Both the position numbers and the translations under genes were made by a program. The notes below the pieces were generated by a model. The model saw nothing but the letters and a program-made list of their open reading frames with translations, was not told the DNA's origin and did no database searches. A stretch of DNA of 64,000 nt from Emticicia sp043780375 (lineage in GTDB: Bacteria > Bacteroidota > Bacteroidia > Cytophagales > Spirosomataceae): NCBI RefSeq assembly GCF_043780375.1, contig NZ_JAYWCU010000006.1, positions 1 through 64,000 on the forward strand, read 5' to 3'. Numbering within the stretch: position 1 is the first letter of the stretch; every line of letters begins with the position of its first letter. This document shows, piece by piece, positions 62,062-64,000 of the stretch.

Positions 62062-62625
62062 TTATATCTCATTCAAACATTCAAAAACCATTCTATAAAA
62101 ATCAGGGTGAGATTGCCATGTTTGCCCAGAAACGTATTTTCCATCTCTTACGGCTTCATTTTTGCCGACATAATTACCTCCACAGGCTTCAACTTCAAAT
62201 CGTACGTTTTCGTAACAAGTAACAGTTTTGTTTTTAACCAAACCTGCTGCTGTCAGAATCTGAATTCCGTGGCAAATAGAGAAAATAAATTTATCAGCTT
62301 TGTCAAATTCTCTTACAATTTCTATTAATTTTTCATTGTGTCGTAAAAATTCGGGAGCTCTTCCGCCCAAGATCAAAATAGCAACGTAATCTTCAATTTT
62401 TACATCTTCAAAAGCAATATTTGACTCAACAATATACCCTGGTTTTTCGATATAAGTATCCCAGCCAGGTTCAAAATCATGGATAACCAAATTGAGTCTT
62501 TTTACACTCGGTGCCGCTATAACAGATTCATATCCAGCTTCTTCAAAGCGGTGTTTGCCATACAAACATTCGTAACCTTCACCTGCATCGCCAGTGATAA
62601 TGAGAATTTTTTCTTTCTTTGACAT
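62062..62625 (-). CDS. DJ-1/PfpI family protein
   Basis: 187 residues from the ATG at 62625 (MSKKEKILIITGDAGEGYE). The longer frame from 62667 would start upstream of a probable -7 element. The nucleophile elbow is FSICHGIQIL, Cys118-His119, with Glu16 or Glu19 nearby as in the family. Members act as chaperones, deglycases or peptidases; the exact activity cannot be told. Confidence 0.85.
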   Translation of the reverse strand: MSKKEKILIITGDAGEGYECLYGKHRFEEAGYESVIAAPSVKRLNLVIHDFEPGWDTYIEKPGYIVESNIAFEDVKIEDYVAILILGGRAPEFLRHNEKLIEIVREFDKADKFIFSICHGIQILTAAGLVKNKTVTCYENVRFEVEACGGNYVGKNEAVRDGKYVSGQTWQSHPDFYRMVFECLNEI

Positions 62626-62953
62626 TGTATAAAATAAGGTTGAATTAAGAAACAAATATAAAAACATTCTTCCATAAGAATAGTTTTTTTAGAAATTCGG
62701 CTGAATTTCAATTCAGTTTTTGTGTTTGCCGTTGTTGAAACGGGTTCACGAAATTAACACGAACGGAAAGAATCGAATTATTTGTAAATCACAAAGTAGA
62801 ATCTCAAATTGTTTAAACTTTTTGTTTTTTGGTGATTGTACTTAAAAATTAGAGCCAACAATGTGATGAAATGAATTTCCACCCAAATATTTAAACCGAA
62901 CAAATTGAGCAAGCCAAGTATCACTTTAAAGGCTTTTGCAGAAAAATTTTAGA
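62626..62953. other. Intergenic region with traces of a repeat
   Basis: Apart from the -7 element there is a short palindrome (CTGAATT-TC-AATTCAG) and the phrase TTCACGAAATTAACACGAAC, which looks like a decayed dispersed repeat. No gene was recognised. Confidence 0.4.
62653..62660 (-). promoter_or_regulatory. Predicted -7 element of the DJ-1/PfpI gene
   Basis: On the minus strand TATATTTG matches TAnnTTTG, 28 bases before the chosen start. The -33 element is not clear. Confidence 0.35.
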
Positions 62954-64000
62954 CTACCATCTGATAATTTTTAATGTCTTTTTTTGGGTTAAATCTTCGA
63001 TTCGTAAAAGAATATCAGGGCTGATGGTATCAAACGAAATCGTTTTAGTTGTTTGGTTATTATTAAGCGTAAATGTATCTTGATAAAGAATTTGTTTAGT
63101 GGTTTGATTAATGAAAGTTGTTCGTAACTGGTTGTTAATTAATGAGTTAGCGAATTTTAATTCTACATCAGATTTATTAGAAGGTAAAATCGTAATTGAA
63201 ACCAAATCGGAGTTTGGCTCTATTGCTGAAATTAAAAACTCATTTTGCACGACGATATTTGCTCTTGAAAAATTGGCATAACCATAACCTAATTGTATCG
63301 TTGGCGAAGCAAACTGATGCCCAGATTTTCGGATACAACGAGTAACTTCCTGAGCCGTAAGGTAAGGGTTTGCTTGCCAAAAACCAGCTACTAAACCAGC
63401 CACTAAAGGAGCTGAAAATGAAGTTCCATTACCCGCTGTTGCATTGCCCGAAGTATTGCAAAGTGACGTGCCACTACCAACTGCCACAACATCGGGCTTT
63501 ATTCGCCCGTCGGCAGTATTGCCTCTTGAGCTAAACGGGGCATAAATGCCATCTCGTGTTACTGCTCCAATCGCCAAAACCGAATCGGCATCTGCTGGAG
63601 CAGTGATGATTTGCCAAGAATTATCTCCCAAATTTCCTGCCGAAATCACTACGACTATTCCTCTTTCGGAGGCTAAATCCGCTGCTCGTGTGCTGAGAGC
63701 AGTTTTTCCATCCATCATGGCAGGTGTATAATTATCAGCAGCATTATCAAAAGTACTATACCCCAACGACGAACTAATAATATCTGCACCTAAACTATCT
63801 GCCATTTCTGCCGCAAAAAGCCAGTTTGCCTCTTCCAAAGGCGTTTCAGAAGCACCGTCTTCTGTACGAAAAAGTGCCACCGAAGCACCAAAAGCAGGGC
63901 TAATCATCTGATTATCAAGATAACCAGCCATTGTACTCAAAACTGCTGTTCCATGTCCGCCTTGTTCATAAACGGTATTATCATTATCCACAAAATCATA
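62954..64000 (-). CDS. S8 family serine peptidase (subtilase), 3' part
   Basis: The reading frame runs off the window edge, so the N-terminus and the catalytic aspartate are missing. The visible part reads YDFVDNDNTVYEQGGHGTAVLS (catalytic histidine in GGHGTA) and later GTSFSAPLVAGL (catalytic serine), with the oxyanion asparagine in ISAGNLGDNS. A beta-rich C-terminal extension of about 100 residues ends KTLKIIRW and may be a type IX secretion sorting signal; that is a weak guess. The GTG at 63991 is not the real start. Confidence 0.9.
   Translation of the reverse strand, partial: YDFVDNDNTVYEQGGHGTAVLSTMAGYLDNQMISPAFGASVALFRTEDGASETPLEEANWLFAAEMADSLGADIISSSLGYSTFDNAADNYTPAMMDGKTALSTRAADLASERGIVVVISAGNLGDNSWQIITAPADADSVLAIGAVTRDGIYAPFSSRGNTADGRIKPDVVAVGSGTSLCNTSGNATAGNGTSFSAPLVAGLVAGFWQANPYLTAQEVTRCIRKSGHQFASPTIQLGYGYANFSRANIVVQNEFLISAIEPNSDLVSITILPSNKSDVELKFANSLINNQLRTTFINQTTKQILYQDTFTLNNNQTTKTISFDTISPDILLRIEDLTQKKTLKIIRW

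Noticed and set aside
1..64000. Search for tRNA or rRNA genes, integrase sites and a replication origin
   Set aside because: No cloverleaf-like sequence, ribosomal signature, integrase gene or DnaA-box cluster was recognised by eye.

Overview
The window looks like chromosomal DNA from a low-GC member of the Bacteroidota, most likely a Cytophagales bacterium (Emticicia/Arcicella/Flectobacillus-like; this genus-level guess is inference). The evidence is a gliding-motility lipoprotein GldH beside a RicT/PSP1 protein, three S9 peptidases with signal peptides, Gfo/Idh/MocA oxidoreductases with Tat-like leaders, a CcmF-type haem lyase, a fused rhamnulose-phosphate aldolase/dehydrogenase, and promoters of the Bacteroidota type (TAnnTTTG with an upstream TTG). 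No rRNA, tRNA, CRISPR array, prophage or intact insertion sequence was seen.

Layout. 1-10 kb: an S9 peptidase, a radical SAM protein of the SPL family, S-adenosylhomocysteinase, two exported proteins, a Gfo/Idh/MocA oxidoreductase and an S41 protease. 10-18 kb: a sugar-dehydrogenase-like cytochrome c protein, a nested palindromic repeat, a polysaccharide flippase, CcmF with a small haem-type membrane protein, and a possible gluzincin. 18-26 kb: purD, a toxin-antitoxin pair with a frameshifted toxin, ricT-gldH, a LON-domain protein, hemB, a decayed Uma2 gene and pyrC. 26-37 kb: an S9 peptidase, then a run of plus-strand sugar genes (TIM-barrel isomerase, GH88-like hydrolase, old yellow enzyme, SDR, Gfo/Idh/MocA, MFS permease) whose gaps hold large palindromes. 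37-46 kb: OmpA-like lipoprotein, phosphohexomutase, RhaEW-type fusion with a GntR regulator, and a MarR regulator with a GH3 glycosidase. 46-57 kb: an S9 peptidase, fmt, greA, a glutathionylspermidine-synthase-like enzyme with a YgiB-like lipoprotein, an ABC exporter, a siroheme-type dehydrogenase with a free-methionine sulfoxide reductase, and a CCG-domain protein. 57-64 kb: priA, a small protein with a GIY-YIG protein, miaE between two repeat copies, a DJ-1/PfpI protein and the 3' part of a subtilase.

How the parts connect. Most of the window is housekeeping plus scavenging of peptides and sugars. The main regulatory observations are: (1) the same palindrome, ATTAGTTG-N7-CAACTAwT, lies before both marR and the GH3 gene, implying one repressor for both; (2) the greA leader carries a clear promoter followed by two consecutive intrinsic terminators before the start codon, resembling the attenuated greA leader of E. 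coli; (3) the pyrC leader has two overlapping stems that cannot easily form together. I found no clear case for a wholly new defence or mobile system. The best candidates for something undescribed are the sugar cluster at 29.7-37.2 kb, the greA leader and the MarR-GH3 unit.
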